From Bacillota bacterium (GTDB lineage Bacteria > Bacillota > Clostridia > Oscillospirales > Ruminococcaceae), in contig JAEWXO010000033.1 in the NCBI GenBank assembly GCA_023458875.1, positions 1 through 44,470 of the forward strand: a stretch of DNA of 44,470 nt. Reading direction: 5' to 3'. Made by a program: the position numbers and the translations under genes. Of this stretch, positions 21,797 through 30,972 are shown one piece after another. How positions within the stretch are numbered: position 1 is the stretch's first letter; each line of letters opens with the position of its first letter. The notes below the pieces were generated by a model. The model had not been told where the DNA came from. It ran no database searches and saw nothing but the letters and a program-made list of their open reading frames with translations.

Positions 21797-23176
21797 ATGG
21801 ATAATGTTATTATACTTGCAGGCGGCCAGGGAAAAAGAATGAAGGCTGATATCCCTAAGCCGATGTTCAAGGTTCTCGGTGAAGCAATGCTCGAATGGGT
21901 AATAGGAGCATGTGAGGACTCAGGACTTTCTGATATCTGCATAGTAAAGGGATACAGGGCAGAAATAATCGACGAATATCTTAACGGAAGATATGAAACG
22001 GTTCTTCAGGCTGAACGTCTCGGTACAGGTCACGCTGTAATGCAGGCAAGAACCTTTATGGAAAAGAATCCGGACGGAAATACACTTGTACTGTGCGGTG
22101 ATGCACCGTTTATAGACAGCAAAACAATAACCGACTCTCTTGCTCTTCATAAGGAAAACGGAAATTCAGTTACTGTAATTACTTCAAAGGTGCAAAATCC
22201 TACAGGATACGGAAGAATAATACGCTCTGAATCAGGCATTTCCTCAATCGTTGAGGAAAAGGATGCAACTGTAGAGCAGAAAAAAATAAAAGAGATAAAT
22301 TCAGGCGCTTACTGGTTTAAGACCGCTGATCTTCTCGAATCATTAAAAGCAATAACTACGGATAATTCACAGGGTGAATATTACCTTACAGACACCATAT
22401 ACATTCTTCTTAATGAAGGCAAAAAGGCGGATGCATTTATTTCGGAAAATCCGAACGTCGTTCTTGGTGCAAATGACCGAAAGGGATTGCTTGAGCTTAA
22501 TAAGGTTGCACGTGAGGATATAATAAACAGGCATCTTGAAAACGGCGTTGAGTTTACATGTATAGACGGAATAACAATAGGCCGTGACGTTACGATAGGC
22601 GAAGGAACACAGATTCTCTCAGGAACGGTTCTTAAAGGAAAAACAGCAATCGGTACAGGCTGCGTTATAGGGCCTGACTGTATAATAGAAAACAGTACTG
22701 TCGGAAATGACACAAAGTTAAACTACGTTCAGTGCTATGATTCAAAAATAGATGACAATGTAAAGATAGGACCTTTTGTTCAGATAAGACCGGGAAGCCA
22801 TATAATGTCAGGCGTAAAAATAGGCGACTTTGTTGAAATCAAAAACTCGGTAATCGGCGAGGATACAGCAGTTGCACATCTTACATATGTAGGTGACAGT
22901 GATGTAGGAGGCTGTGTTAATTTCGGTTGCGGAGTTGTTACTGTAAATTATGACGGTGATAAAAAGAACCGCTGTGTAATAAAGGACAATGCATTTATAG
23001 GATGCAATACAAATCTTATTGCACCTGTTACAGTAGGAAAGGGCGCATATACGGCGGCAGGAACTACTGTGGTAAAGGATGTTCCTGATGACGCGCTTGT
23101 AATTGACAGAGGAGAAGCAGTAATCAAGGAAGGCTATGCAACAAGAAAGCTTAAAAACCGCAAGAAAAAACAATAA
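21797..23176 (+). CDS. glmU: Bifunctional GlmU: GlcNAc-1-P uridyltransferase / GlcN-1-P acetyltransferase
   Basis: About 459 aa cytosolic enzyme making UDP-GlcNAc for peptidoglycan. The N-terminal nucleotidyltransferase has VIILAGGQGKRMKADIPKPM, LCGDAPFI and GYGRIIR with IVEEKDAT. The C-terminal left-handed beta helix shows hexapeptide repeats (VTIGEGTQI, IGTGCVIGPDC, NVKIGPFVQIRPGSHI), then NFGCGVVTVNYDG and AAGTTVVKDVP. I chose the ATG at 21797 because the family begins at that point; neither this nor the in-frame ATG at 21773 has a clear ribosome site. It is followed by pth and mfd in the same direction. Confidence 0.95.
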   Translation: MDNVIILAGGQGKRMKADIPKPMFKVLGEAMLEWVIGACEDSGLSDICIVKGYRAEIIDEYLNGRYETVLQAERLGTGHAVMQARTFMEKNPDGNTLVLCGDAPFIDSKTITDSLALHKENGNSVTVITSKVQNPTGYGRIIRSESGISSIVEEKDATVEQKKIKEINSGAYWFKTADLLESLKAITTDNSQGEYYLTDTIYILLNEGKKADAFISENPNVVLGANDRKGLLELNKVAREDIINRHLENGVEFTCIDGITIGRDVTIGEGTQILSGTVLKGKTAIGTGCVIGPDCIIENSTVGNDTKLNYVQCYDSKIDDNVKIGPFVQIRPGSHIMSGVKIGDFVEIKNSVIGEDTAVAHLTYVGDSDVGGCVNFGCGVVTVNYDGDKKNRCVIKDNAFIGCNTNLIAPVTVGKGAYTAAGTTVVKDVPDDALVIDRGEAVIKEGYATRKLKNRKKKQ

Positions 23177-23206
23177 CCGTCCATAAAATAAAAATATTCA
23201 TAACAA

Positions 23207-23228
23207 CCCCCTTTTTTACAAAAGGGGG
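23207..23228. terminator. Hairpin downstream of glmU
   Basis: CCCCCTTTT (23207-23215) pairs with AAAAGGGGG (23220-23228), a 9-bp stem 30 nt after glmU. There is no following T run on the plus strand, so termination may be weak. Confidence 0.45.
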
Positions 23229-23245
23229 TAATTGGCTGAGATATA

Positions 23246-23299
23246 GGGGAAATCGGCACTATTCGACCAGGCTTCCTGTCGCGCCTTTGACCTTCGGAC
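23246..23299 (-). repeat. Intergenic two-hairpin repeat, copy 1
   Basis: Reverse-oriented copy of the family core, with GACCAGGCTTCCTGTCG and CCTTCGG conserved. It is the most diverged copy; its first stem keeps only AGGC/GCCT. Imperfect 20-bp direct repeats (GGCTGAGATATAGGGGAAAT and GGTTGAGATACAGGAAAATT) flank it at 23234 and 23304. Confidence 0.6.
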
Positions 23300-23351
23300 A
23301 TATGGTTGAGATACAGGAAAATTCAATAAAAGAAAGGTTTACTAAACTAAT

Positions 23352-23969
23352 ATGGGAATAGCAGAATTATTTGAACAGATAAAATCAGCGAATAAGACCG
23401 GTCCTGTAGAATATATTATTACCGGGCTTGGAAATCCGGGACTGAAGTATCAGGATACACGTCACAATACAGGATTTATGGCCGTAGACACAATTGCCGG
23501 GAAGTATAATGCGGATATAAAAAAGATAAAATTCAAATCACTCTGCGGGGAGTGTGTTATAGACGGTGTAAAATGTCTTCTTATGAAGCCGTCAACATAT
23601 ATGAACAACAGCGGTGAGGCAGTTGTTGAGGCAATGAATTTTTATAAGCTTGGTATTGATAAGCTCATAGTAATCTATGACGATATTTCACTGGAACCTC
23701 CGAAAATGAGAATAAGACAAAAAGGCAGCGACGGAGGCCATAACGGAATAAAAAGCATAATTTATTTAACCGGAGAAAATACTTTTCCAAGAATAAAAAT
23801 AGGTGTGGGGAAAAAACCGCATCCTGACTATGATCTTGCGGACTGGGTGCTTTCAAGCTATAAAGCGGATGAAATACCATTAATAAAAGAAGCATGTGAA
23901 AATGCTGTATCTGCAGTAGAGCTTATGGTAACAGGTAAAATCAGCGAGGCGATGAATAAGTTTAACTGA
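23352..23969 (+). CDS. pth: Peptidyl-tRNA hydrolase
   Basis: 205 aa cytosolic enzyme that frees tRNA from stalled peptidyl-tRNA. The catalytic set is visible: Asn in ITGLGNPGLKY, the essential His in DTRHNTGF, Asn in PSTYMNNSGEAV, Asp in IVIYDDISLEP and Asn in GSDGGHNGIKSI. An N-terminal extension of about 18 residues (MGIAELFEQIKSANKTGP) precedes the usual start of the fold. AGAAAGG serves as a ribosome site. The gene ends 13 nt before mfd, with which it forms the common Firmicute pair. Confidence 0.96.
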   Translation: MGIAELFEQIKSANKTGPVEYIITGLGNPGLKYQDTRHNTGFMAVDTIAGKYNADIKKIKFKSLCGECVIDGVKCLLMKPSTYMNNSGEAVVEAMNFYKLGIDKLIVIYDDISLEPPKMRIRQKGSDGGHNGIKSIIYLTGENTFPRIKIGVGKKPHPDYDLADWVLSSYKADEIPLIKEACENAVSAVELMVTGKISEAMNKFN

Positions 23970-23982
23970 AGAGAGGTATAAA

Positions 23983-26900
23983 ATGAATATTTTTCAGAAA
24001 TGTTTTGCAGAGCTGTCAGGATTCAAGTCACTGAACAGCTGCCTGAGAGACATGATAACACCTGTATGTACAGTGGGATTGTCACAGATCCATAAAGCAC
24101 AGCTGCTGCTGACATTATCCGAAGAAAGAACGGCACTTGTAATAACAGATGATGATAACACGGCAAGGAAGCTTGCTGATGATATAAACGCAATGGCAGA
24201 TGAAAAAACCGCATACTACTATCCTTCCAGGGAATACATAATGCACAATGTTGAGGGCGTGTCCAGAGAATACGAATTTATGCGCCTCGATGTATTGTCA
24301 AAGCTTATCGCAGGTCAGTGCAGGGTTGTTATTGCCGGAATAGAAGCATTAATGCAGTTTACAGTTCCGAAAAATATAATGAACGCGTATTCGTTTAAAA
24401 TATCGGACAACGAAGAAATACCGATATCCGGGCTTGTTGATAGACTTATAAAATGCGGATATACAAGAGGCGAAAGTGTAGAGGGTCCCTCACAGTTTTC
24501 GGTAAGAGGTTCTATCGTTGATATTTTCTCACCGCAGACAGAACAGCCTGTAAGAATCGAGTTCTGGGGTGATACTGTCGACAGTATTTCATATTTTGAT
24601 CCTGAAACTCAGAGAAGAAACGAATCAGTGACTTCCATAAAAATAGTACCTTCCCGTGAAACACTGTATGAGCCTTCTGAGCTTGCACAGAAGATAGGAA
24701 ATGTCATTAAACAGGCAAGAGGAAAAAATGCTGAAAAGCTCAGGCAGAAGGTGGCCGAGGATATAGAAAAGCTCAATTCCGGAATAATGATAAACAATGC
24801 CGACAGATATATAAATCTTATTTATGACAATGGTACCGCTATATTTGACTACATTGACGGAGCAGTATTTTTTAATGAAATAAGTCATATCCTAAATCAC
24901 GTAAGGGGAATATCCGCCCAGTATGAGGAGGATATAAATCTGATGCTTGATGAGGGTGAAATATGCCGTTCATTATGCGGTCACTATACAGATTTTCCGA
25001 CGTTTATGGTATCTGCTGAAAAACGTAACAACGTCTATCTGAATTCTTTTTTCAGCGGTTCGGACAGAATAGCATACAAGCAGGTAATTACATTTGACGC
25101 AGTGCAGACATCAACATGGGGCGGTGAAATGCGACAGCTTACAGAGGATCTGAAATCGTATACCGATCATGGATATGCCGTATTTCTCATGGCAGGAAGC
25201 GATAAGACACTGCCTATAATAGCCGACGACCTTCGTGAAAGCGGTCTTGATGTTGAAATAAGAACAGAAAATTCAGTGCCTCAGAAACGCAGGATTCTTA
25301 TAATGCCCGGCAGTGTATCGGGTGGCTTTGACTATCCTGAAATAAAATATGCACTGATAACCCAGAACGGTGCGGTAAATTCAAAGCGAAGAAGGAAAAA
25401 GGAAAACAAGGGCAAGGAAATCCGAAGCCTTTCGGACATTGTTCAGGGTGATCTTGTAGTACACGCACTTCATGGAATAGGAAGATTTGTAGGAATCCGT
25501 AAGCTTGAGCTTGAAGGAGTTACAAAGGACTATATCACAATACAGTATGCCGGAAAAGATGTTTTATACGTTCCTGTAACTCAGCTTGATATGGTTTCAA
25601 AATATATAGGCGCAAGAGACGATACAGGCGTAAAGCTTAATAAGCTTTCTTCGGCTGAATGGCAGAAAACACGTAACAATGTAAAACGTGCAGTAAAAGA
25701 CATGGCCGCAGAGCTTATAGCACTTTATGCAAAGCGGCAGAATACGGAAGGGTTTGCGTTTTCTCAGGACAGTGAGCTTCAGTTTGAATTTGAAAAAAGA
25801 TTTCCCTTTGTTGAAACCGGCGATCAGCTTCAGAGTATTGCTGAAATAAAAGGTGATATGATAAAAGGTCAGCCTATGGACAGACTTTTGTGCGGAGACG
25901 TTGGCTTCGGAAAGACAGAGGTAGCCTTCCGTGCAGCATTTAAATGCATTTATGACGGAAAGCAATGTGCAATTCTGGCGCCGACTACTGTTCTCGCATG
26001 GCAGCATTATCAGACAGCGATTAAAAGATTTGAGCATTTTCCGGTAAATATAGAGCTGCTTTCAAGATTCAGGACCCCGAAACAGCAGACAGAAATTTTA
26101 AAAAACCTCAAAGCCGGAAAAATAGATATGATAATAGGTACGCATAGGCTTGTGCAGAAGGATGTAAAATTCAAGGACCTTGGTCTTGCAATAATTGACG
26201 AGGAGCAGCGCTTCGGAATAGCACACAAGGAAAAATTCAAGCAGAATTTCATAGGTGTTGATATGCTTACACTTTCAGCAACACCTATACCGAGAACGCT
26301 TAATATGGCAATGAGCGGAATACGCGATATGTCAGTTATAGAGGAGCCTCCGCAGGACAGATATCCTGTTCAGACTTATGTAATAGAGCACAATACAAGC
26401 CTTTTAGTCCAGGCAATCTCAAGGGAACTGAAGCGCGGCGGACAGGTGTATTATATTCACAACAGGGTCGAGACAATCTCAGGGTGTGCAGCAAGACTTC
26501 AGGAGCTTCTTCCTGATGCTAGAATAACATTTGCGCACGGGCAGATGTCAGAGGAGGTTATGTCGGAAACATGGCGACAGCTTCTTGAACGTGAGATTGA
26601 TATACTTGTGTCAACTACGATAATTGAAACGGGTGTTGATGTGCCTAACGTAAATACTCTTATTATTGAAGATTCGGACAGATTCGGACTTTCACAGCTT
26701 TATCAGCTGAGAGGAAGGGTAGGACGTTCAAACAGAAGGGCATTTGCATATTTTACATTCAAGCGTGGAAAGGTACTCACTGAGGTAGCCGCAAAGAGGC
26801 TTGATGCAATAAAAGAATTTACCCAGTTCGGAAGCGGTTTCAGAATTGCTTTGCGTGATCTTGAAATAAGAGGGGCCGGAAGCATATTAAACGGCAAGCA

Positions 26901-27474
26901 GCACGGTCATATTGAGACGGTCGGATATGACATGTATCTGAGACTTCTGTCAGAGGCAATAGCAGAGGAAAGAGGAGACGCACCGGCAAAGAGGGCGGAA
27001 GAGTGTGTTGTTGATATTCAGATAGATGCTCATATTCCTGAAAATTATATTGACAGTCTTGCACAGAGGATAGATGCATACAAAAAGATAGCGGTTATAG
27101 AAACGCAGGAAGAAAGCATGGAGCTTATTGACGAATTTATCGACCGATACGGGGATCCGCCGAAAGCAATACTCGGACTTATAAGCGTGGCACTTCTGCG
27201 AAATACAGCCGCAAAGCTTGGCATTACTGAAATATCACAGAGAAACGGTTGTCTGCTTTTTTATATTTCATCACCTGAAATGTGTAAGATAAAGGCTCTT
27301 TCCGCTGCATTCAAAGGAAGAGTGCTGTTTAACAGCCTTGCAAAGCCGTATATCAGTGTAAAGCTCCTTCCGCACCAGAAACCTGAACAGCTCATTGATG
27401 ATGTTATCCGTATAATGACAGAAGCGACTGACAGTGATAACAATAGTGATAATAATATACAAAAAGTAAAATAA
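23983..27474 (+). CDS. mfd: Transcription-repair coupling factor Mfd
   Basis: 1163 aa ATP-dependent translocase that removes stalled RNA polymerase at DNA lesions and recruits UvrA. The N-terminal UvrB-like part has YYPSREYIMHN and GPSQFSVRGSIVDIFSP. The CarD-like RNA-polymerase-binding domain reads GDLVVHALHGIGRFVGI. Helicase motifs follow: Walker A GDVGFGKTEVAFRAA, DEEQ in IIDEEQRFGI, SATPIPRTLNMA, the TRG motif and VVGR-type RLGRVGRS equivalent (QLRGRVGRSNRRAFAY). The C-terminal TRCF domain ends near residue 1150. GAGAGG precedes the ATG. Full length. Confidence 0.97.
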   Translation: MNIFQKCFAELSGFKSLNSCLRDMITPVCTVGLSQIHKAQLLLTLSEERTALVITDDDNTARKLADDINAMADEKTAYYYPSREYIMHNVEGVSREYEFMRLDVLSKLIAGQCRVVIAGIEALMQFTVPKNIMNAYSFKISDNEEIPISGLVDRLIKCGYTRGESVEGPSQFSVRGSIVDIFSPQTEQPVRIEFWGDTVDSISYFDPETQRRNESVTSIKIVPSRETLYEPSELAQKIGNVIKQARGKNAEKLRQKVAEDIEKLNSGIMINNADRYINLIYDNGTAIFDYIDGAVFFNEISHILNHVRGISAQYEEDINLMLDEGEICRSLCGHYTDFPTFMVSAEKRNNVYLNSFFSGSDRIAYKQVITFDAVQTSTWGGEMRQLTEDLKSYTDHGYAVFLMAGSDKTLPIIADDLRESGLDVEIRTENSVPQKRRILIMPGSVSGGFDYPEIKYALITQNGAVNSKRRRKKENKGKEIRSLSDIVQGDLVVHALHGIGRFVGIRKLELEGVTKDYITIQYAGKDVLYVPVTQLDMVSKYIGARDDTGVKLNKLSSAEWQKTRNNVKRAVKDMAAELIALYAKRQNTEGFAFSQDSELQFEFEKRFPFVETGDQLQSIAEIKGDMIKGQPMDRLLCGDVGFGKTEVAFRAAFKCIYDGKQCAILAPTTVLAWQHYQTAIKRFEHFPVNIELLSRFRTPKQQTEILKNLKAGKIDMIIGTHRLVQKDVKFKDLGLAIIDEEQRFGIAHKEKFKQNFIGVDMLTLSATPIPRTLNMAMSGIRDMSVIEEPPQDRYPVQTYVIEHNTSLLVQAISRELKRGGQVYYIHNRVETISGCAARLQELLPDARITFAHGQMSEEVMSETWRQLLEREIDILVSTTIIETGVDVPNVNTLIIEDSDRFGLSQLYQLRGRVGRSNRRAFAYFTFKRGKVLTEVAAKRLDAIKEFTQFGSGFRIALRDLEIRGAGSILNGKQHGHIETVGYDMYLRLLSEAIAEERGDAPAKRAEECVVDIQIDAHIPENYIDSLAQRIDAYKKIAVIETQEESMELIDEFIDRYGDPPKAILGLISVALLRNTAAKLGITEISQRNGCLLFYISSPEMCKIKALSAAFKGRVLFNSLAKPYISVKLLPHQKPEQLIDDVIRIMTEATDSDNNSDNNIQKVK

Positions 27475-27719
27475 AAAGTATACAATCTGTGCTTTAATAA
27501 AAAAATGTCGTATAGATGTAGTTGTTTTATATCAAATGCTACAATTATATTTGTTAAATTCACATATGGATTTTTTAGCAGATGAATGTTACAATATAAA
27601 CATTATAATCAATAGAGCAGTAATTGTTTAAAAATAAGGCTTAGTTGATTAGAATATATAAAAATATGGGAAATTAAAAGACTAAAATTATGAAAAAAGA
27701 TTAAGGGAGGATTTTTATT

Positions 27720-28418
27720 ATGAAATTCAAGAATTTTTTTGCAGGTGTTGCAGCCTGTGCTATGGCAGCTTCAGCTATGGTTATGACAGTAAGTGCACAG
27801 GAATATACCTATGAACGAAATAGTGACGGCGGAGCTCCGTTTATGTATGTAGGTTTAACAAATGGCAGTGATTATGCCAAGGTTGATAGTGTTACAGCAG
27901 AAGTATCTGTAGCTTCCAAGTATCTGGAGGGTGCTATCGGGTATAATAAAAATGGCAATTGGATAGGCAGTATGACAAAACAGACTGTTTCAGCAGAAAC
28001 AGGAGAGATAAAGCTTTCAGGCATAGGTGGAATAGAGCGTAATCTCCAGGTTCAGTTCTGGTGGATAGGTGAAGGTGCAGATAAAGTTACAGTAACAAAT
28101 CTTTCAATTAAAGATGCATCAGGCAATGAGCTGCCATATGTAGTTTATAAGACTGAAAAAGAATTGCAGGATGCTGATGATGCTGCTTTTGCAGCTGCAC
28201 AAACGACAGCCGCAGAAACAACAACAGCTGCAGAAACAACTACCAGTGCTTCTTCTACTACTACAGCGGCAGCAACAACAACTTCAGGCTCAGGTGCCAC
28301 AACAACCACAGCAAAGAGCTCAACAAACCCTGCAACGGGTGATGCGGGCATAGCTCTTGCAGTTACAGCTGCAATGGCAGCAGCAGGAGTTGCAGTAACA
28401 TTCAAGAAAAGAAAATAA
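27720..28418 (+). CDS. Surface protein with NPATGD cell-wall sorting signal
   Basis: 232 aa exported protein. The signal peptide is residues 1-26 (cleavage after VSA). A compact beta-rich domain runs to about residue 150 and contains aromatic residues (VQFWWIGEGADKV) and ends KVTVTNLSIKDASGNELPYV. A Thr/Ala-rich linker (about 160-200) follows. The C-terminus is a sorting signal: NPATGD, hydrophobic AGIALAVTAAMAAAGVAVTF, then KKRK. It should be anchored to peptidoglycan by a sortase. The beta domain may bind carbohydrate, but that is inference. GGGAGG lies upstream of the ATG, and a terminator follows. It shares a C-terminal motif with the next gene's lipoprotein. Confidence 0.75.
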   Translation: MKFKNFFAGVAACAMAASAMVMTVSAQEYTYERNSDGGAPFMYVGLTNGSDYAKVDSVTAEVSVASKYLEGAIGYNKNGNWIGSMTKQTVSAETGEIKLSGIGGIERNLQVQFWWIGEGADKVTVTNLSIKDASGNELPYVVYKTEKELQDADDAAFAAAQTTAAETTTAAETTTSASSTTTAAATTTSGSGATTTTAKSSTNPATGDAGIALAVTAAMAAAGVAVTFKKRK

Positions 28419-28450
28419 CTGAGGTTGTTATACATAATTAATAATATATA

Positions 28451-28482
28451 AATGCCCTCTTAATAAATGAGGGCATTTAATA
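28451..28482 (+). terminator. Terminator after the sorting-signal protein
   Basis: AATGCCCTC (28451-28459) pairs with GAGGGCATT (28469-28477), a 9-bp stem followed by a short T/A tail. Confidence 0.65.
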
Positions 28483-28535
28483 TATAAAAATGCATTGATT
28501 AAGTGACTTTGCTATAAAAGAAGGGGAGTATTAAT

Positions 28536-29372
28536 ATGAAAAAATTAGTAACATTACTGATAACATTAGGGTTTTTTTCGTCACTTACAGCATGTAACGA
28601 TGGGACGTCAGGGAATTCTGAATCAAAAAAACTGACTACATCTGAAACACAGACAGAAGCAGAAGAAACAACAAAACCGGAGGAAACGACAGAGGCGGAA
28701 GAAACAACAGAAACAGAGCCGGAGATTGTCGAACCTGAATATCCTAAGCCTGTTGTTGACGAAAATGCTATTACATATAATGACAGTGATGATTTGTATA
28801 CGGCTTACTGTACAAATGAAGCTGATTTTCAGAACGACGAGTCGAACTGTAATCTTTCAATAGCTGAGTACAAGGGTGAAAGACAGCTTAAGATTGAAGT
28901 GCTTGATAAAGACAATAAGGGCAATTACAAAACTCCGAAAATATCTTTTGATGTTGATAAGCTGGTCGGATCTGAAAACCTCAGCAAAATAAAGAGCTTC
29001 AGTGCTGATATCACACAGGTTGCAGTAGGGGAACTGACACTTGATGACGGCACATCAAGGAAAGTACCGGGAAATTTTATGGGTACCTTCGGCTCTGTTG
29101 TCGGTGAAAACTGCGATGTATGGTATGAACCTACCGGTTCATCAAACGGATTTGCAACAGGAGACTGGGACTTTGAATGGACATACGTCCATGTAGAAGG
29201 GAAATGGCTGCTTAAGGGCTTTGTAGACGGAACAGAGGAGTCAAAGCTTGTATTTATGAGATGGGGAATCCCGAATCAGGCAGATGTTTATATAGACAAT
29301 CTGACATTTTACGATTCTGACGGAAAATCAATCCCGATCGTTTACACACCTGGTTCAGAAACAGACGAATAA
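28536..29372 (+). CDS. Lipoprotein with beta-sandwich-like C-terminal domain
   Basis: 278 aa. The N-terminus is a lipoprotein signal with lipobox SLTAC (Cys20). A Glu/Thr-rich spacer (about 30-70) is built of repeated EETTE units. The C-terminal 200 residues look like a beta-sandwich module: SDDLYTAYCTNEADF, then DWDFEWTYVHVEGKWLLKGF, and the ending ADVYIDNLTFYDSDGKSIPIVY. That ending parallels KVTVTNLSIKDASGNELPYV in the preceding surface protein. Carbohydrate binding is a reasonable guess given many Trp/Tyr, but unproven. AAGGGGAG is the ribosome site. A strong hairpin terminator follows. Confidence 0.65.
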   Translation: MKKLVTLLITLGFFSSLTACNDGTSGNSESKKLTTSETQTEAEETTKPEETTEAEETTETEPEIVEPEYPKPVVDENAITYNDSDDLYTAYCTNEADFQNDESNCNLSIAEYKGERQLKIEVLDKDNKGNYKTPKISFDVDKLVGSENLSKIKSFSADITQVAVGELTLDDGTSRKVPGNFMGTFGSVVGENCDVWYEPTGSSNGFATGDWDFEWTYVHVEGKWLLKGFVDGTEESKLVFMRWGIPNQADVYIDNLTFYDSDGKSIPIVYTPGSETDE

Positions 29373-29386
29373 AAGACGAATAAAAG

Positions 29387-29428
29387 AAGAATACCGGTTT
29401 TTATATTTTTAATCACCGGTATTCTTTA
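29387..29428 (+). terminator. Terminator after the lipoprotein gene
   Basis: AAGAATACCGG (29387-29397) pairs with CCGGTATTCTT (29416-29426). It has an 11-bp stem, but the T run lies mainly in the loop. Confidence 0.6.
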
Positions 29429-29449
29429 TGTACAAGTTAAGGAATATAT

Positions 29450-29552
29450 CCGAAGGTCAGAGGCACAATCGGAAAACCCGGTCAATTCCGCAGAATCAAA
29501 ATCCCTGCAAAACAAATAACTTAAGCGTAGTGGCTGAATAGTAACTACCGAT
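29450..29552 (+). repeat. Intergenic two-hairpin repeat, copy 2
   Basis: CCGAAGG at the start, then CGGAAAACCCGGTCAATTCC and GCAGAATCAAAATCCCTGC. ACTTAAGC follows (also after copy 5), and CTGAATAGTAA follows further on (also after copy 3). This suggests the full element is about 100 bp. Confidence 0.75.
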
Positions 29553-29584
29553 TCGGAATTTTTGGAATATAAATAACATTTGTA

Positions 29585-29613
29585 TTGAAAAAATAATAAT
29601 TTTATGATATAAT
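29585..29613 (+). promoter_or_regulatory. Sigma-A-type promoter of the SPFH operon
   Basis: TTGAAA (29585-29590) and TATAAT (29608-29613) are exactly 17 bp apart, 50 bp upstream of the SPFH gene. Confidence 0.8.
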
Positions 29614-29663
29614 TCTGTTTGACAGACTAATGAATATTAATTAAATATGAGGAGGAACATAGA

Positions 29664-30947
29664 ATGGGATTGATTAAAGCGGCAGTAAGTGCTGTATCCG
29701 GAAATCTTGCAGACCAGTGGCTTGAGGTGCTCGAACCTGATAATATGTCAGGAGAAACATTAATGACAAAGGGTGTTCTTGTAAACAGGAAAAAAGGATC
29801 AAACACAAAAGGAAACAGCAACATTGTATCGAACGGCTCTGTAGTTCACGTATACCCTAGCCAGATGATGCTTCTTGTAGACGGAGGCAGAATTATTGAT
29901 TACTGTGCAGAAGAGGGATATTATACGGTAAATACGTCAACAACACCTTCACTTTTTAACGGAGAGCTGAAGGCTTCTCTGAAAGACACATTTAACAGAT
30001 TCAAATTTGGCGGAGTTCCGTCTCAGTCGCAGTATGTCTACTATATAAATCTTCAGGAGATAAGCGGGCTGAGGTTCGGCACAAGGACACCGGTCAGTTA
30101 TTTTGATAATTTCTATGACGCTGAGCTGAATCTACGATGCCATGGAAGCTACTCTATCAAAATAACAGACCCTATAAAATTTTTCTCAGAAGCTGTTCCG
30201 AGAAACTCAGCAAGATACGATATTGCAGCGATGAACGGACAGTACCTGGATGAATTTTTAAATGCTCTTCAGTCAGCTATAGCTCAGATGTCAGTTGACG
30301 GAGTCAGAATATCAAGTATCGGCTCCAAAACAATGGAACTAAAAAAATATATGGAAAAATGCCTTGATGAGAGCTGGAATGAACTCCGTGGATTTGAAAT
30401 AGCATCTGTCGGAATAGCAAGTCTCAGTTATGATGATGATAGTCAGAAACTGATACATATGAGAAATCAGGGCTCAATGATGTCAAATCCTTCGATAAGA
30501 GAGGGATATGTTCAGAGTAATATTGCTGACGGACTGAAGGCAGCAGGCTCAAATACAGCCGGTGCAGGTCAGGCATTTATGGCAATGGGTATGGGAATGA
30601 ACAGTGCAGGCAACTTCATGAGTGCCGCATCAAATACCAACGCAATGCAGATGCAGGCCCAGCAAGCCCAGCAGGCAGCAGCACAGGCACAGGCTGCACA
30701 GCAGCAGACACAGGCAGGCGGATGGAAATGCTCATGCGGAAAGGCCAATACAGGCAAATTCTGTTCTGAATGTGGCGCGCCAATGCCTGAAGAAACAGGA
30801 TGGAAATGCTTATGCGGGAGGGTAAATACCGGTAGATTCTGCTCTGAGTGCGGCTCACCAAAGCCGGAGGATACAAGCTGGCAGTGCTCGTGTGGTCAGA
30901 TAAGCTCTGGTAAATTCTGTTCGGGATGCGGGGCGCCGAGACCATAA
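29664..30947 (+). CDS. SPFH-domain protein with three C-terminal zinc ribbons (YdjI-like)
   Basis: 427 aa cytoplasmic, membrane-associated scaffold. Residues 1 to about 270 match the YdjI/virion-core-type SPFH domain (LADQWLEVLEPDNM, VHVYPSQMMLLVDGGRII, FNRFKFGGVPSQSQYVYYIN, LRCHGSYSIKITDPIKFF). A Gly/Met/Ala/Gln-rich linker follows (about 290-350). Three tandem zinc ribbons close the protein, each of the form WKCxCGxxNxGxFCxxCGxPxP, starting near 352, 379 and 405. The triplication is clear. In B. subtilis YdjI with YdjG and YdjH forms a membrane complex that recruits a PspA-type protein. AGGAGG precedes the ATG. First gene of a three-gene operon. Confidence 0.85.
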   Translation: MGLIKAAVSAVSGNLADQWLEVLEPDNMSGETLMTKGVLVNRKKGSNTKGNSNIVSNGSVVHVYPSQMMLLVDGGRIIDYCAEEGYYTVNTSTTPSLFNGELKASLKDTFNRFKFGGVPSQSQYVYYINLQEISGLRFGTRTPVSYFDNFYDAELNLRCHGSYSIKITDPIKFFSEAVPRNSARYDIAAMNGQYLDEFLNALQSAIAQMSVDGVRISSIGSKTMELKKYMEKCLDESWNELRGFEIASVGIASLSYDDDSQKLIHMRNQGSMMSNPSIREGYVQSNIADGLKAAGSNTAGAGQAFMAMGMGMNSAGNFMSAASNTNAMQMQAQQAQQAAAQAQAAQQQTQAGGWKCSCGKANTGKFCSECGAPMPEETGWKCLCGRVNTGRFCSECGSPKPEDTSWQCSCGQISSGKFCSGCGAPRP

Positions 30948-30972
30948 GATTAATTTTAACTGGAGGCATATC

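Noticed and set aside
25597..26037. 146-codon open frame antisense to mfd
   Set aside because: Cys/Phe-rich translation typical of an antisense shadow; it overlaps the helicase domain of mfd.
28145..28435. Open frame antisense to the Thr/Ala-rich linker of the surface protein
   Set aside because: It mirrors a low-complexity repeat (Val/Ala-rich only), has no ribosome site, and lies wholly over a convincing gene.
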